A stretch of 64,000 bases of DNA, taken from Herbiconiux moechotypicola (lineage in GTDB: Bacteria; Actinomycetota; Actinomycetes; Actinomycetales; Microbacteriaceae). The stretch is from NCBI RefSeq assembly GCF_024979255.1, contig NZ_JANLCN010000002.1, forward strand, positions 1-64,000, read 5' to 3'. The position numbers were made by a program, and so were the translations under genes. The notes beneath the pieces were generated by a model. The model did no database searches. It was not told the DNA's origin and was given only the letters and a program-made list of their open reading frames with translations. Below, in pieces: positions 1-8,217 of the stretch. Within the stretch, counting starts at the first letter, position 1, and every line of letters begins with the position of its first letter.

Positions 1-70
1 CTCCAATCGTCGAGTGTTCACTTTTCACCGCCACAACTGTCCAGTTTTCAACCGCCGCCGACAATCAAGA
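1..70. other. possible insertion-sequence end remnant
   Basis: Two similar short blocks follow each other here, each reading roughly cacttttcaccgcc / cagttttcaaccgcc, the second followed by gccgaca. Repeated blocks of this kind are typical of the ends of some actinobacterial insertion sequences (IS21-like ends are my best recollection). No transposase reading frame is present inside the window, so the element, if real, lies to the left. Confidence 0.25.
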
Positions 71-97
71 ACTGGCAGCAAACTCTAGGATCGGGCC

Positions 98-616
98 GTG
101 GACTTCGCTGAATTGACCAGGGGCGTGCTCGCGACGCTCGCGTCAGCAGGAATCATCGCACTCGTTGCGCTCATGATGCCCGCTGTACGGTGGTCGCGTC
201 AGTTGGCTCGCGAGGTGAGCATCGTCAATGGTTTACCCAAAGGGGAAGAACGGACGGCTTGGGAGGAGCGGGTCAACGCTCACGCACGACGGCTGCGACT
301 CTTCAACGAGGTAATGCCTCTGCGGCACAAGATCACTCCCTGGGTGCCGGTTCTCCTCTTCGTCGGGTCCGTCGTCTGGCTCATTCTGGATCCGAGGCAG
401 ATCGACGGTGTTATTGCCGAAGGGCCGATAATGATCCCCTTCGCACTCATGGCGCTGCTCAGTACTGGCGTGTTCGTAATGACGGGAGTCCTCGGACTCA
501 CGCCCAATGCGCGCTCTGCGGAGGATCTCGCGCGGCAACGCGGTCTGGTAGTCGATGAAGCGATTCCGCAGCAGCCCCCAAGTCCCGATGTCGAGCCGCC
601 GCCACCGGGCCAGTGA
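98..616 (+). CDS. hypothetical small membrane protein
   Basis: I do not recognise this 172-residue protein. It has three hydrophobic segments (about residues 9-30, 81-98 and 109-134). A charged stretch at 45-78 lies between the first two, and the C-terminal tail is proline-rich. A TAGGAT -10 box at 86-91 ends 6 nt before the GTG start, which supports this start and a leaderless transcript. The gene stands alone between a possible insertion-sequence end and a broken dehydrogenase, so it may be accessory. No function can be assigned. Confidence 0.6.
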   Translation: MDFAELTRGVLATLASAGIIALVALMMPAVRWSRQLAREVSIVNGLPKGEERTAWEERVNAHARRLRLFNEVMPLRHKITPWVPVLLFVGSVVWLILDPRQIDGVIAEGPIMIPFALMALLSTGVFVMTGVLGLTPNARSAEDLARQRGLVVDEAIPQQPPSPDVEPPPPGQ

Positions 617-782
617 CGGCTAGAAACCAGGACGTCAACCCACCTGATCTTCGACCATTTTGAGTGTCGCCGACGTGGAGCAGATCGCGACAAAAATGTA
701 GTCACGTCCCCGAACTGGGAGAGCTAGCGCCTCGGCACGACTGGCGGAATGCGAGTCACCTGACGCAAGCACAGGAGGCCTG

Positions 783-968
783 ATGGCCAGCAATGTGGAT
801 CGCGGAGCGGTTGAGCGCTCAAGTCGTCAGAGGGCGCCTCCCAGTGGAGCAGGCATGAGCGACACGCTCAAATCGCGGACCGCATTGGTGACGGTTCGAC
901 GAGCAACATCGGCAAGGCGATCGCGCTGCAGTTCGGTGCGGAGGGCGCCCTGGTGATCACGGCTGCGC
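783..968 (+). pseudogene. short-chain dehydrogenase, 5' fragment with frameshift
   Basis: An AGGAGG box at 773-778 precedes ATG 783. From the internal ATG at 855 the frame reads as the N-terminus of a Rossmann short-chain dehydrogenase (SRTALVT). One missing base near 892 throws it out of frame. After restoring it the next residues are GSTSNIGKAIALQFGAEGA, the cofactor-binding TGxxxxxG loop and following helix. Similarity stops at about 968, exactly where the opposing protease gene ends at 969. I read this as a gene truncated by arrival of the neighbouring defence pair and then decayed. Confidence 0.65.
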
Positions 969-3527
969 TCAGACGGTGTCGATTTCGATCGGCAGCTGCA
1001 GGTCAGTCGCGATCGGCGTGTAAAGATCGACGTCCTGTTCTTGAGACTTCAGAGAAACGATCAACGAGTAGCGCACAGGTAGGTCGAGTCGATCCTTTCG
1101 CTGATTGCGCTTCCACCATCCACCGACGGGATACACGCCGAGCACGCCGCTGGCTGCAAGTTCTTGACCTGAGCCCTCCCAGATATCTTGGTGGAGCGAT
1201 CCCAGGTTGCGCTGATTGGGACCGATGAACCAATGGTCAGACCCCGACGCGGGCGAACCGGCGGCAGCATCCTCGTCGTTTTCCGCCTCCCGATTGATTC
1301 GAGAGATGAACTCGGCCTCGGTCTCCGTCGGCGATTTGAGTTCGAAGCGAAGCAGATGGGACGCATAGGAGTACCGCTGTCTCCAACCGCGTCGGGAGGC
1401 CGACGGCTCCACAAAGTAAGACAGCGTGACCTTAAGTGAAACGTCGCCGGGCCCGATTTCCTCTAGAACTTCCGTAGGCCATGGCATGGCGTGAAGTCTG
1501 AATCTGCGCATCTTGTACTCAGTTCCCTCGAACGGGACGAATGTGTCCTGCGTCACGAGAGTCACTGATTGCCGGGACGAACGCAGAACTGCATCCTCGG
1601 TGGGCACACCCCACCCGTACCGCCTGAGGAGTTCAAGCTTCGGTTCCTTCTTGGTGCCAGTCGCGTCGAACTCGGCACGCATGGCAGGAGTCCACTCGGC
1701 AGCATGTACCAGAAGACCTCGAACAGTTTCCGGCCAGTATTCGGGGTATTGCGCCATCGTGAGCGCGGCAAGGCGTGATGCTTGTGCTGTTGCCGCACTC
1801 GTAGCGTTGGCAGAGGTGAGGGAGAGGTCGTTGTGGAATCCCGTCGATCGCAGGGAGAGCAGTGGGTGACGATCCTCGAACCCCATCCCCCCGTCGGTTA
1901 GCACGTTGCCGCCCTCGAAGCAGATGTCGGGCTTGATCGGCCACGTTCTCTTGCCGAAGAGAAGTGAGGTCCGGCTGTGCGGTGATAGCTCTCCTTCTGC
2001 AGCCATCGCGGTCCATCCGGCATATTCGGGGTCACCAGGGACCGCGACGAGTTCTGTGTGCGCGCCGACGGTCAGGGCATTCCAGGACTGAGCAGGGTCT
2101 TCTACGGGAGACGTGTCGGACTCGAGTCGGTGATCCGAGTGGTACCCATCCACGTTCCCTGTGGCAATGACCAGCAATCGGCTGGCAGCGTGATCGGGCG
2201 CCGAGAGCAACCGGAGTTGATTACCGTCCCGGACGATTTCTGTTCCTGCTGCCAGGGCATCGACGCTCGCAGACCAGAGGGTGGGAACTCCTGGTCGGTC
2301 CGGATCTGTAGAGATCGGCATGCAGAACACGCGCCTACGCTGGGCTGTAACCTCGACGAGCGCTACTGCCTCGACAGTGACTGTCCCATAGTCGAGAGGA
2401 TCGGTATCCGGCTCCCCAGGCTCAGGGAGGATGCGCACAGATTCGAGTCGGTGATGAAGGTGGACCGTCCCTGCGCCCGTGAGCAAATCTTCGAGGCCGC
2501 CGAACAACGCCAATCCGGCCATCGATGTACCGTGACCTTGCCTGTCGAACCCTGACGTTCCGACGACGGTGTGCATGTCCCCCGTGTTGAGAGAGTCGGC
2601 GAGTAGTCGGTGTGTGCGGGCGACACCCGTGTCGAGGTGACACACTGCTGGGGCATCGGTGGGCGCTGCCACCACCCGCATCACAAGATCTTCGACGTAT
2701 TCATCTTGCTCATCCGGAAGAAGATCTTCGATGGTGTCGACGAACTCCGGGCGTCGGATTTCGGCAACTGGGATGCTCGTGAATGGCAGCACTTCCAACT
2801 GTTGCCATGTCGCTCTGATCCAGGCAACAACTCTGTCGTTCAGCGCGAGCGAACGGTCGAGGAGCCCGAGGTCGTAGGCGGTCGCGAACTTTTGGAGGAG
2901 GGTGATGTTCTCCTGCGAGGGATCAAGCCACAGTTCCCACCACCGGACTCCGCTCTTGGGCGGTTCACCTTCGGATTGCCAGAGATCGTCGAGTATCGCT
3001 CGTCGGATGCGGGAGATGTTGGCAACTAGCGCACGGTTCGCAGGATTGCCGTCGGGCGTCTCCCATGCATTTTCAGCTGCTCGGGTGCTCTTCTTCGCGA
3101 GATAATCTTCAAAGATCTTGAGGAACCGCGAACGGTAGGTGTCGGCAATCCAGACGACGGCCAGCTCCGGACTGGTCTCTGTCGCGGGTTGAACCGACAG
3201 CAGCAACCACTGCGGCACCTTCGGTGTTTTTCGGTGTCTCGAGAAAGCCTGAAGCGACTCGATCTTCAGTGGATACGCTGCATCGTCTCCTTCGAGAGTC
3301 ACGATGGTTCCGAGCGCCTTAAGTTCGTCCGCGCTCAGGCTCGTGCGGCCACGCTCGTCGTCGACGTCGGAGAACGCTTGTTGAAGTTGTCCTTTGATCG
3401 CAAGACCATGGGCGCGGAACTCCACCGGTCGGATCTTGGGGTTGCCTTGCCCACCTCGGGAGAAGTTCTCATTGCGTGCTCGATCGAGGACGTAGAGATG
3501 GGTGAGGTGCCGTAGCCCGTCAGCCAA
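969..3527 (-). CDS. ietS: subtilisin-like serine protease (S8), IetS-type partner of an AAA ATPase
   Basis: This 852-residue protein carries the S8 triad. Asp299 lies in CHLDTGV and His332 in GHGTSMAG. Ser577 lies in NATSAATAQ, where a GTSMA motif is usual. An oxyanion Asn458 lies in ATGNVDG. The first 290 residues and the last 230 are not recognisable domains. There is no signal peptide, so it should act in the cytoplasm. The TTG start overlaps the end of the ATPase gene by 8 nt, so the two are translationally coupled. AAA ATPase/subtilase pairs of this layout are known as ietAS, first described as a plasmid-stability pair in Agrobacterium and later reported as an antiphage system. Assignment rests on gene order and motifs. 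Confidence 0.75.
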   Translation of the reverse strand: MADGLRHLTHLYVLDRARNENFSRGGQGNPKIRPVEFRAHGLAIKGQLQQAFSDVDDERGRTSLSADELKALGTIVTLEGDDAAYPLKIESLQAFSRHRKTPKVPQWLLLSVQPATETSPELAVVWIADTYRSRFLKIFEDYLAKKSTRAAENAWETPDGNPANRALVANISRIRRAILDDLWQSEGEPPKSGVRWWELWLDPSQENITLLQKFATAYDLGLLDRSLALNDRVVAWIRATWQQLEVLPFTSIPVAEIRRPEFVDTIEDLLPDEQDEYVEDLVMRVVAAPTDAPAVCHLDTGVARTHRLLADSLNTGDMHTVVGTSGFDRQGHGTSMAGLALFGGLEDLLTGAGTVHLHHRLESVRILPEPGEPDTDPLDYGTVTVEAVALVEVTAQRRRVFCMPISTDPDRPGVPTLWSASVDALAAGTEIVRDGNQLRLLSAPDHAASRLLVIATGNVDGYHSDHRLESDTSPVEDPAQSWNALTVGAHTELVAVPGDPEYAGWTAMAAEGELSPHSRTSLLFGKRTWPIKPDICFEGGNVLTDGGMGFEDRHPLLSLRSTGFHNDLSLTSANATSAATAQASRLAALTMAQYPEYWPETVRGLLVHAAEWTPAMRAEFDATGTKKEPKLELLRRYGWGVPTEDAVLRSSRQSVTLVTQDTFVPFEGTEYKMRRFRLHAMPWPTEVLEEIGPGDVSLKVTLSYFVEPSASRRGWRQRYSYASHLLRFELKSPTETEAEFISRINREAENDEDAAAGSPASGSDHWFIGPNQRNLGSLHQDIWEGSGQELAASGVLGVYPVGGWWKRNQRKDRLDLPVRYSLIVSLKSQEQDVDLYTPIATDLQLPIEIDTV

Positions 3528-4488
3528 TGCTCGCCGTTCGCCGGGTCTTCAGCGCAGCGATGAGATCGTCCGCCGTGACCTGCGTGTGCCCACGCATGAG
3601 CACAGACTTCGCCGAGGCTTCGGCGGCTTTGACCAAGTCGGCGTGGCTGAGTCCGTCGGTGTGAGAATCGACGATGTCCCAGCGCAGTCTTTTCATCAGT
3701 GAGCCCAGCCTGCCCTTGATGACTGACCTCGCCTCCATCCTGTCCGGGAGGTGGTAGGTGAGCACCATGTCGAAGCGCCGGAAGAGCGCCTTGTCCAGAA
3801 TCGAACGGTGATTTGTCGCAGCGATGACGATGCTCTCCGGACTCGACTGCTCCAGGAAGACCAGAAAGGAATTCAGGATCCGTCGAGCTTCGCCGACATC
3901 GTTGCCAGACCGATCGGCTCCGAGAGCGTCGAACTCATCGAAGAGATATACGCCTCGACGTTCTGCTACCTCGTCGAACACCAACCGCAGCTTTCCCGCG
4001 GTCTCACCCATGTATTTGCTCAACAGGCTATCCAGCCGAACAGTGAACATCGGAAGTGCGAGCTCCCGCGCGAGAACCGCCGCAGTCATAGTCTTGCCGG
4101 TGCCCGGTGGGCCTTCGAGAAGAAGCCGGTGGGTGGGCTCAAACCCATGCTCGAGCAGGGTCATCCGTTGGCGTTGCTCTGCGATGACTTGCTTGAGGCG
4201 TTCGACGAGCTCGCTCGGACCCACCAGATTCTTCAGCGTGACTTCGGGGTGAGAAGTCTCGATGAGATCCGCGACCTCACCGCGAGGCTTCGCCAGTTTT
4301 GTGACATTGCTGCGCGGAGTTACTTGCCGAGAAGTGTCAACGGCCTTCTTGATGTCGTCCGCGAGCACGTGGTGACCCTGCCGGGCCTCACGTGCAGCGA
4401 TCTGCAACGCCACCGAGTAGAACGCCGAATCGTCGCCTGACGCGTGGCTACGTACCATGGCCGTGATGTGTTCCCCCAAGCCAGCCAT
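3520..4488 (-). CDS. ietA: AAA-family ATPase, IetA-type
   Basis: This 322-residue AAA ATPase has Walker A GPPGTGKT near residues 126-133. Walker B/DExx is VYLFDEFDALG near 180-190. A sensor-1-like AATNH and an RRFD arginine-finger motif follow. The closest look is to the FtsH/SpoVK-like AAA group that remodels proteins. A short helical N-terminal part (1-85) precedes the motor. ATG 4488 is chosen because GAGGAGG lies just upstream; a TTG five codons earlier has no such box. It is the first gene of a two-gene operon with the subtilase and probably regulates or feeds that protease. The pair lies on the 3' side of tRNA-Ser(GCT), a usual site for mobile defence modules. Confidence 0.8.
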   Translation of the reverse strand: MAGLGEHITAMVRSHASGDDSAFYSVALQIAAREARQGHHVLADDIKKAVDTSRQVTPRSNVTKLAKPRGEVADLIETSHPEVTLKNLVGPSELVERLKQVIAEQRQRMTLLEHGFEPTHRLLLEGPPGTGKTMTAAVLARELALPMFTVRLDSLLSKYMGETAGKLRLVFDEVAERRGVYLFDEFDALGADRSGNDVGEARRILNSFLVFLEQSSPESIVIAATNHRSILDKALFRRFDMVLTYHLPDRMEARSVIKGRLGSLMKRLRWDIVDSHTDGLSHADLVKAAEASAKSVLMRGHTQVTADDLIAALKTRRTASIG

Positions 4489-5118
4489 CACGCCTCCTCG
4501 CAAGTTCTGCTGATTCTGTCACTATCCCCGAGCCGAGTGTACGTGATGGGGATCCCTGAATCTTGATGACTCGATGGGGGAATCAGTATCGCAGTCGGCA
4601 CCGACAGTGGGGGACCCGTAATCCCTTCCCCATCTAGGTGGCCCTCAATCTTCGGAGGACGGCAGCAGACGACTGATCTCGGGCACCACGATCTCGGGGT
4701 CGTTTGCGTGATCTCGCATATCCGAAGACGCGTCTTCTGCGAAGCGAGCATTGTGCCTACGAACGCGTGGGGGCCGGTGATCTTGTCGTTGACACCCACG
4801 ACGAGGGAGCCACCTGCAGCGTTCGCAAGACAGGCGACCGCTTCTCCAAAGTTTTGCACAACCCTACACAGTGAAGGGTTCGGCAAAACTATTGCAAAAC
4901 TCGAACACACGGTAGCGAACCGTAAACGGCATCGCCCGCGCATCCGGCGGACGGCGGATCGAAGGCCACCGGGCAACCCTAGACGAGGTCGACCCAATCT
5001 TCGAAGGCATTCACACAATCAGCTAAGACACGGAATGGCGGGAGTGCTCCGGCATGAAGTGTGGGCGAATTGTGGGCAAGAGCATACGAAAATCACCGCC
5101 TGACCAGGGATTCTACTG
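4489..5118. other. degenerate intergenic region between ietA and tRNA-Ser(GCT)
   Basis: No intact gene is visible in this 630-bp stretch. Apart from the AlbA_2 fragment annotated separately, the minus strand has a short open end in another frame (about 4667-4780, ending VVPEISRLLPSSED). On the plus strand a short frame ends at 5103 with EVWANCGQEHTKITA. That could be the tail of a lost tyrosine integrase, but it is too short to prove. The look is of layered insertions and decay next to a tRNA 3' end. Confidence 0.5.
4752..4868 (-). pseudogene. AlbA_2 (Schlafen-type) domain fragment
   Basis: About 38 residues match the core of the AlbA_2 domain found in many ATP-binding or nucleic-acid-binding actinobacterial proteins: an amphipathic helix (FGEAVACLANAAGG), then a hydrophobic strand (SLVVGVND) and a short loop ending AFVGT. 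The flanking sequence in the same frame is not protein-like, and the full domain and its partner domain are missing. I infer the remains of a larger gene. AlbA_2 proteins are often found in defence islands, in keeping with the adjacent ietAS pair. Confidence 0.55.
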
Positions 5119-5209
5119 CGGAGACGGTGGGATTTGAACCCACGGTGCCCAATAAAGGGCACTCCACCTTAGCAGGGTGGTGCACTAGGCCGAACTATGC
5201 GACGTCTCC
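5119..5209 (-). tRNA. tRNA-Ser(GCT)
   Basis: Read on the minus strand from 5209, this is a 91-nt tRNA. The 7-bp acceptor stem is GGAGACG/CGTCTCC, the anticodon arm is CCACC-CTGCTAA-GGTGG (anticodon GCT), the variable arm is long as in type II tRNAs, and the T-arm contains GTTCAAATC. The discriminator base is G and CCA is not encoded. The end of the upstream hydrolase gene overlaps its first 15 nt. Its 3' end points at the accessory region 1-5118. Confidence 0.95.
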
Positions 5210-5893
5210 TTGGCTTGCGCCTTGGCCATCATAGCCGATGGTGTGCGTGAACTCGGCCACCGCATCCGCCGCCGCAGCGAGGTGTTCGGCGTGGGTGTGC
5301 CCCGAGATCTTCACGCGCGGCTTGAACTCGTGCTCGCCGTCGTCGAGCCAGAACACGCGGATGCTCGGCGGCAGCCCGTACCCCGGCACCTCGTCGATCG
5401 TGCCGAAAGGGTCGCGGGTGCCCTGGCAGATGAGGGCGGGGGTCTGCAGGTCGAACAGGTGGGCCGTGCGCGGCTTCGCGGACGACCCGGGCGGATGGAA
5501 CGGATAGCCGAGGCAGACCAGACCCGCGACCGGGCCCGTCCCGCCGCCGTGCAGCTCGTCGGCGACGAGGCTGGCGACGCGACCGCCCATCGACTTGCCG
5601 CCGATCAGCAGGCGTGGTCGCGCATCCGGAGTCTCGGCTGTGAGCTGGGCGACGACCGCGTCGACGGCGTCGCGGTACTCCCCCGCGAGCGTCTCGGCCC
5701 GCGGGGGCGGCTTGCGCGCACCGGTGCGGCGGGCCGCCATGTAGGCGAACTCGAAGCGGGCTGTGCGCACCCGGCGCTCGGCGAGGAGCTCGGCGAAGGT
5801 GGTCATCCAGGCCGAGTCCATCGCGGCGCCCGCGCCGTGCGCGAGCACGAGCACGGGGGCGTCGACGGGGCCGGTCCAGAGGAGGTCGGTCAT
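5195..5893 (-). CDS. alpha/beta hydrolase, dienelactone-hydrolase/KANL3-Tex30 type
   Basis: This 232-residue single-domain hydrolase has a nucleophile elbow GKSMGG (Ser101) and an early oxyanion-loop AHGAGA (residues 18-23). A late His falls in a DDGEHEFKPR context (about residue 183). Together these are typical of the small cytoplasmic alpha/beta hydrolases related to KANL3/Tex30. The substrate is unknown. The gene starts 7 nt after the LCP gene and is probably co-transcribed with it. Its last five codons and its TAG stop lie inside the 5' part of tRNA-Ser(GCT), so the transcript may also carry the tRNA. Confidence 0.8.
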   Translation of the reverse strand: MTDLLWTGPVDAPVLVLAHGAGAAMDSAWMTTFAELLAERRVRTARFEFAYMAARRTGARKPPPRAETLAGEYRDAVDAVVAQLTAETPDARPRLLIGGKSMGGRVASLVADELHGGGTGPVAGLVCLGYPFHPPGSSAKPRTAHLFDLQTPALICQGTRDPFGTIDEVPGYGLPPSIRVFWLDDGEHEFKPRVKISGHTHAEHLAAAADAVAEFTHTIGYDGQGASQGDVA

Positions 5894-5900
5894 CGCACGT

Positions 5901-7178
5901 CTAATCGTTGCCGACCGAGCAGGTGTAGTCGGCGGCGCTCTGGCCCTTGACCGAGTCGGGGAGGACGGTGACTCCGGATGCGGCCGGGTCGACGGGCGCG
6001 GGGGTCGCGGCCGGGTCGACGGGTGCCGCAGGGTCGACGGGCACGGCAGGATCGACGGGCGCAGCCGGATCCGCCGTCACCACCGGCGCGTTCGGGTCGG
6101 GTACCGATGCGATCCCGCCCGCCGCGGCCACGGCCACCGGCTGGTCGGCCTGGATCGCCGCGAACAGGATGGCCGCCGCCTCCTCGTCGGGCGCCACCTT
6201 GCCCGCGGGCACCCAGTCGGCGTAGTAGTTCGGGTAGGCCACGAAGGTGAGCCGCGAGAGGTCCATGTCTTTCAGGCTCAGCGCGATCGACACCATCGTG
6301 TCGGGCGAGGCGAGCCGCTGCGAGAGGATCATGTTGCTCGCCGCCGCCTTCGCCAGCCCGTAGAGCTTGCCGAAGTCGGTGAGGGTGGAGTCGCTTGTGA
6401 CGGTGCGCACGAGTGACGACAGGAACACCTGCTGCGACGAGATGCGCCCCAGGTCGCTGCCGTCGCCCACGCCGTGCCGGGTGCGCAGGAATCCCAGCGC
6501 ATCCGCCCCCTGCAGCGGGTGCGTGCCGGGCTCGAGGTACACCCCGGTGTACGGGTCGTCGATCACCTCGGCCACGCACACCGGCACGCCGCCGAGCGCG
6601 TTCGACATCTCGATCACGCCGTTGAACTGGATCTCGGCGGCGAAAGGGATGCTGAGCCCCGACAGCGCCTCGACCGTCAGCACCGTGCAGGCGAGCCCGC
6701 CCTGCGAGAGCGACTCGTTGATCGGAGCGGTGTAGCCGCCGCCCTCGGGGCAGTCGGGGATGTCGACGACGAGGTCGCGCGGAAAGCTCACCACGGTCGC
6801 GTTCGAGTGGTCTTCGGAGATGTGGAGCAGCATCGTGACGTCGTTGAGCTCGCCGCCCTCGTCCTCACCGTAGGCGTCGCCCTGGCCGGTGCGGCTGTCG
6901 CTGCCCACGAGCAGCAGGTTGACCCCGCCGTCGATGGCCGAGATGGCCGGCGGGGGCTCGGCGCCGGCGGCTTGCGCGACGGCGGCCTCGTCGTCGGAGA
7001 CGAGCGAGACCGTGGTGATGGAGCTCGTGACGTCCCACATGGCGTAGGCGGCGATCGACACCCCGCTCACGAGCACCACGGCGAGCGCGGCGGCGAGCAT
7101 GGTCACGATGGCGCGGGCCGGATGCGGGGTGTGCTGGCGCCCGTGGCGCGCGACCGGCGCCGAACCGTCTCCGTGCAT
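5901..7178 (-). CDS. LytR-CpsA-Psr (LCP) family protein
   Basis: LCP proteins transfer lipid-linked anionic glycopolymers (teichoic acid, arabinogalactan or capsule-like chains) to peptidoglycan on the outer face of the membrane. This 425-residue protein has one transmembrane helix (about 23-47). The LCP domain follows, with VGSDSR near 91-96 and the SFPRD polyphosphate-binding motif near 131-135. A long tail of about 70 residues is built from PVDPAA-type repeats. ATG 7178 is chosen over an upstream start because a GGGGGTGGGG box precedes it and the N-terminus then leads quickly into the membrane helix. The tail may reach through the wall. Confidence 0.88.
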   Translation of the reverse strand: MHGDGSAPVARHGRQHTPHPARAIVTMLAAALAVVLVSGVSIAAYAMWDVTSSITTVSLVSDDEAAVAQAAGAEPPPAISAIDGGVNLLLVGSDSRTGQGDAYGEDEGGELNDVTMLLHISEDHSNATVVSFPRDLVVDIPDCPEGGGYTAPINESLSQGGLACTVLTVEALSGLSIPFAAEIQFNGVIEMSNALGGVPVCVAEVIDDPYTGVYLEPGTHPLQGADALGFLRTRHGVGDGSDLGRISSQQVFLSSLVRTVTSDSTLTDFGKLYGLAKAAASNMILSQRLASPDTMVSIALSLKDMDLSRLTFVAYPNYYADWVPAGKVAPDEEAAAILFAAIQADQPVAVAAAGGIASVPDPNAPVVTADPAAPVDPAVPVDPAAPVDPAATPAPVDPAASGVTVLPDSVKGQSAADYTCSVGND

Positions 7179-7264
7179 CCCCACCCCCGATGTCGTTCCG
7201 ATTCTGGCAGAACACGACCCGCAACCCGGCATTGACGGGATGCGGGAGACGGCATACGCTTTAT

Positions 7265-7280
7265 TCAATTAGTTAGTTGA
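7265..7280. promoter_or_regulatory. candidate ArsR operator
   Basis: The imperfect 16-bp palindrome tcaattagttagttga (arms TCAATTA / TAGTTGA) ends 6 nt before the ATG of the ArsR-family gene, overlapping its ribosome-binding region. Autorepression by the ArsR protein is the simple reading. Confidence 0.45.
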
Positions 7281-7286
7281 TAAAGG

Positions 7287-7676
7287 ATGAACGCGATGGT
7301 CACCGACGACGAGCACCTCGACCGGGCCTTCCTGGCCCTGGCCGACCCCGTGCGCCGGGCGATCGTGGCCCGGCTCAGCAGAGGGCCCGCCACCGTGAAC
7401 GAGCTCGCCGAACCGTTCGCCATCTCGTTGCAGGCGGTGTCAAAGCACATCCAGGTGCTCGAGCAGGCAGGCCTCGTGACCCGCACGCGTGACGCCCAGC
7501 GCCGGCCCGTGCACCTCGCGCCCGCCGCCCTGGAACGGCTGACCGCTTGGATCGACGGCTACCGACTCGCCCACGAGCAGAGCTTCCGCCGTCTCGACGC
7601 CGCACTGCGCTCATCCGCCACCCCACCGGCGACGCCGTCGTCGCCCCCGTCGAATCACAAGGAGAAGGAATCATGA
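7287..7676 (+). CDS. ArsR-family transcriptional regulator
   Basis: This 129-residue winged-helix repressor has the pattern LADPVRRAIVARL, then TVNELAEPFAISLQAVSKHIQVLEQAGLV (recognition helix about residues 43-58). It lacks the metal-binding cysteines of metal-sensing ArsR proteins. It belongs to the group that is habitually paired with an SRPBCC/AHSA1 protein, and that partner follows with an ATGA overlap. A palindrome just upstream suggests autoregulation. The ligand sensed is unknown. Confidence 0.88.
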   Translation: MNAMVTDDEHLDRAFLALADPVRRAIVARLSRGPATVNELAEPFAISLQAVSKHIQVLEQAGLVTRTRDAQRRPVHLAPAALERLTAWIDGYRLAHEQSFRRLDAALRSSATPPATPSSPPSNHKEKES

Positions 7677-8143
7677 GCAACCCCGTCACCATCACCGCCC
7701 CCGAGGGCCTGCCGTTCATCGAGATCGTGCGCGACTTCGACGCACCGGTCGACGCCGTCTACCGCGCCTACGCCGACCCCGAGCTGGTGCGGCAGTGGGT
7801 GGGCCCGAACGGTTACGAGACCACCGTCGACACCTACCGCCTCGAGACCGGCGGGCGCTGGCGCTACATTCAGCGCAATCCGGCGGGCGACGAGTTCGCG
7901 TTCAACGGCGTGTTCCACCGGGCGGTGCCGAATCAGGAGATCGTGCAGACGTTCGAGTGGGAGGGCCTGCCCGAGTTCGTCTCGATCGAGACGATGCGCT
8001 TCACCTCTCTCGGCGACGGGCGCTCGCGCGTGACCGGCTGGAGCGTCTTCCCCAGCGTCGAGTCGCGCGACGGCATGATCGACAACGGCATGGAGCACGG
8101 CGTCGTCGAGGGCTACGAACGCCTCGACGCCCTCCTCCGCTGA
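7673..8143 (+). CDS. SRPBCC (AHSA1-like) domain protein
   Basis: This 156-residue START/Bet-v-1-like fold protein has the usual opening IVRDFDAPVDAVYRAYADPE. YADPELVRQWVGP and a C-terminal DNGMEHGVVEGYERLD helix follow. The fold forms a hydrophobic cavity that binds small ligands. The start overlaps the ArsR stop (ATGA) and has AAGGAGAAGGA upstream, so the pair forms one operon. Such pairs are widespread in actinobacteria, but the ligand and output are seldom known. Confidence 0.88.
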   Translation: MSNPVTITAPEGLPFIEIVRDFDAPVDAVYRAYADPELVRQWVGPNGYETTVDTYRLETGGRWRYIQRNPAGDEFAFNGVFHRAVPNQEIVQTFEWEGLPEFVSIETMRFTSLGDGRSRVTGWSVFPSVESRDGMIDNGMEHGVVEGYERLDALLR

Positions 8144-8182
8144 CGCCTTCGCACCATGTCACCAAACGGCACATCTCGACCA

Positions 8183-8217
8183 ACAATGTCCGTGATCGGC
8201 CCGTAGACTGACATTGT
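8183..8217. promoter_or_regulatory. inverted repeat and -10 box at the fic promoter
   Basis: Perfect 8-bp arms ACAATGTC (8183-8190) and GACATTGT (8210-8217) flank a TAGACT -10 box (8204-8209) located 6 nt before the GTG start. A protein bound to both arms would cover the promoter. The Fic protein itself ends in a winged helix and is a plausible ligand. Confidence 0.5.

Noticed and set aside
4708-5103. Plus-strand frame ending EVWANCGQEHTKITA as a possible integrase
   Set aside because: Only the last ~20 residues look protein-like; no catalytic Arg/His/Tyr of a tyrosine recombinase is present. Kept only as a remark on the region.
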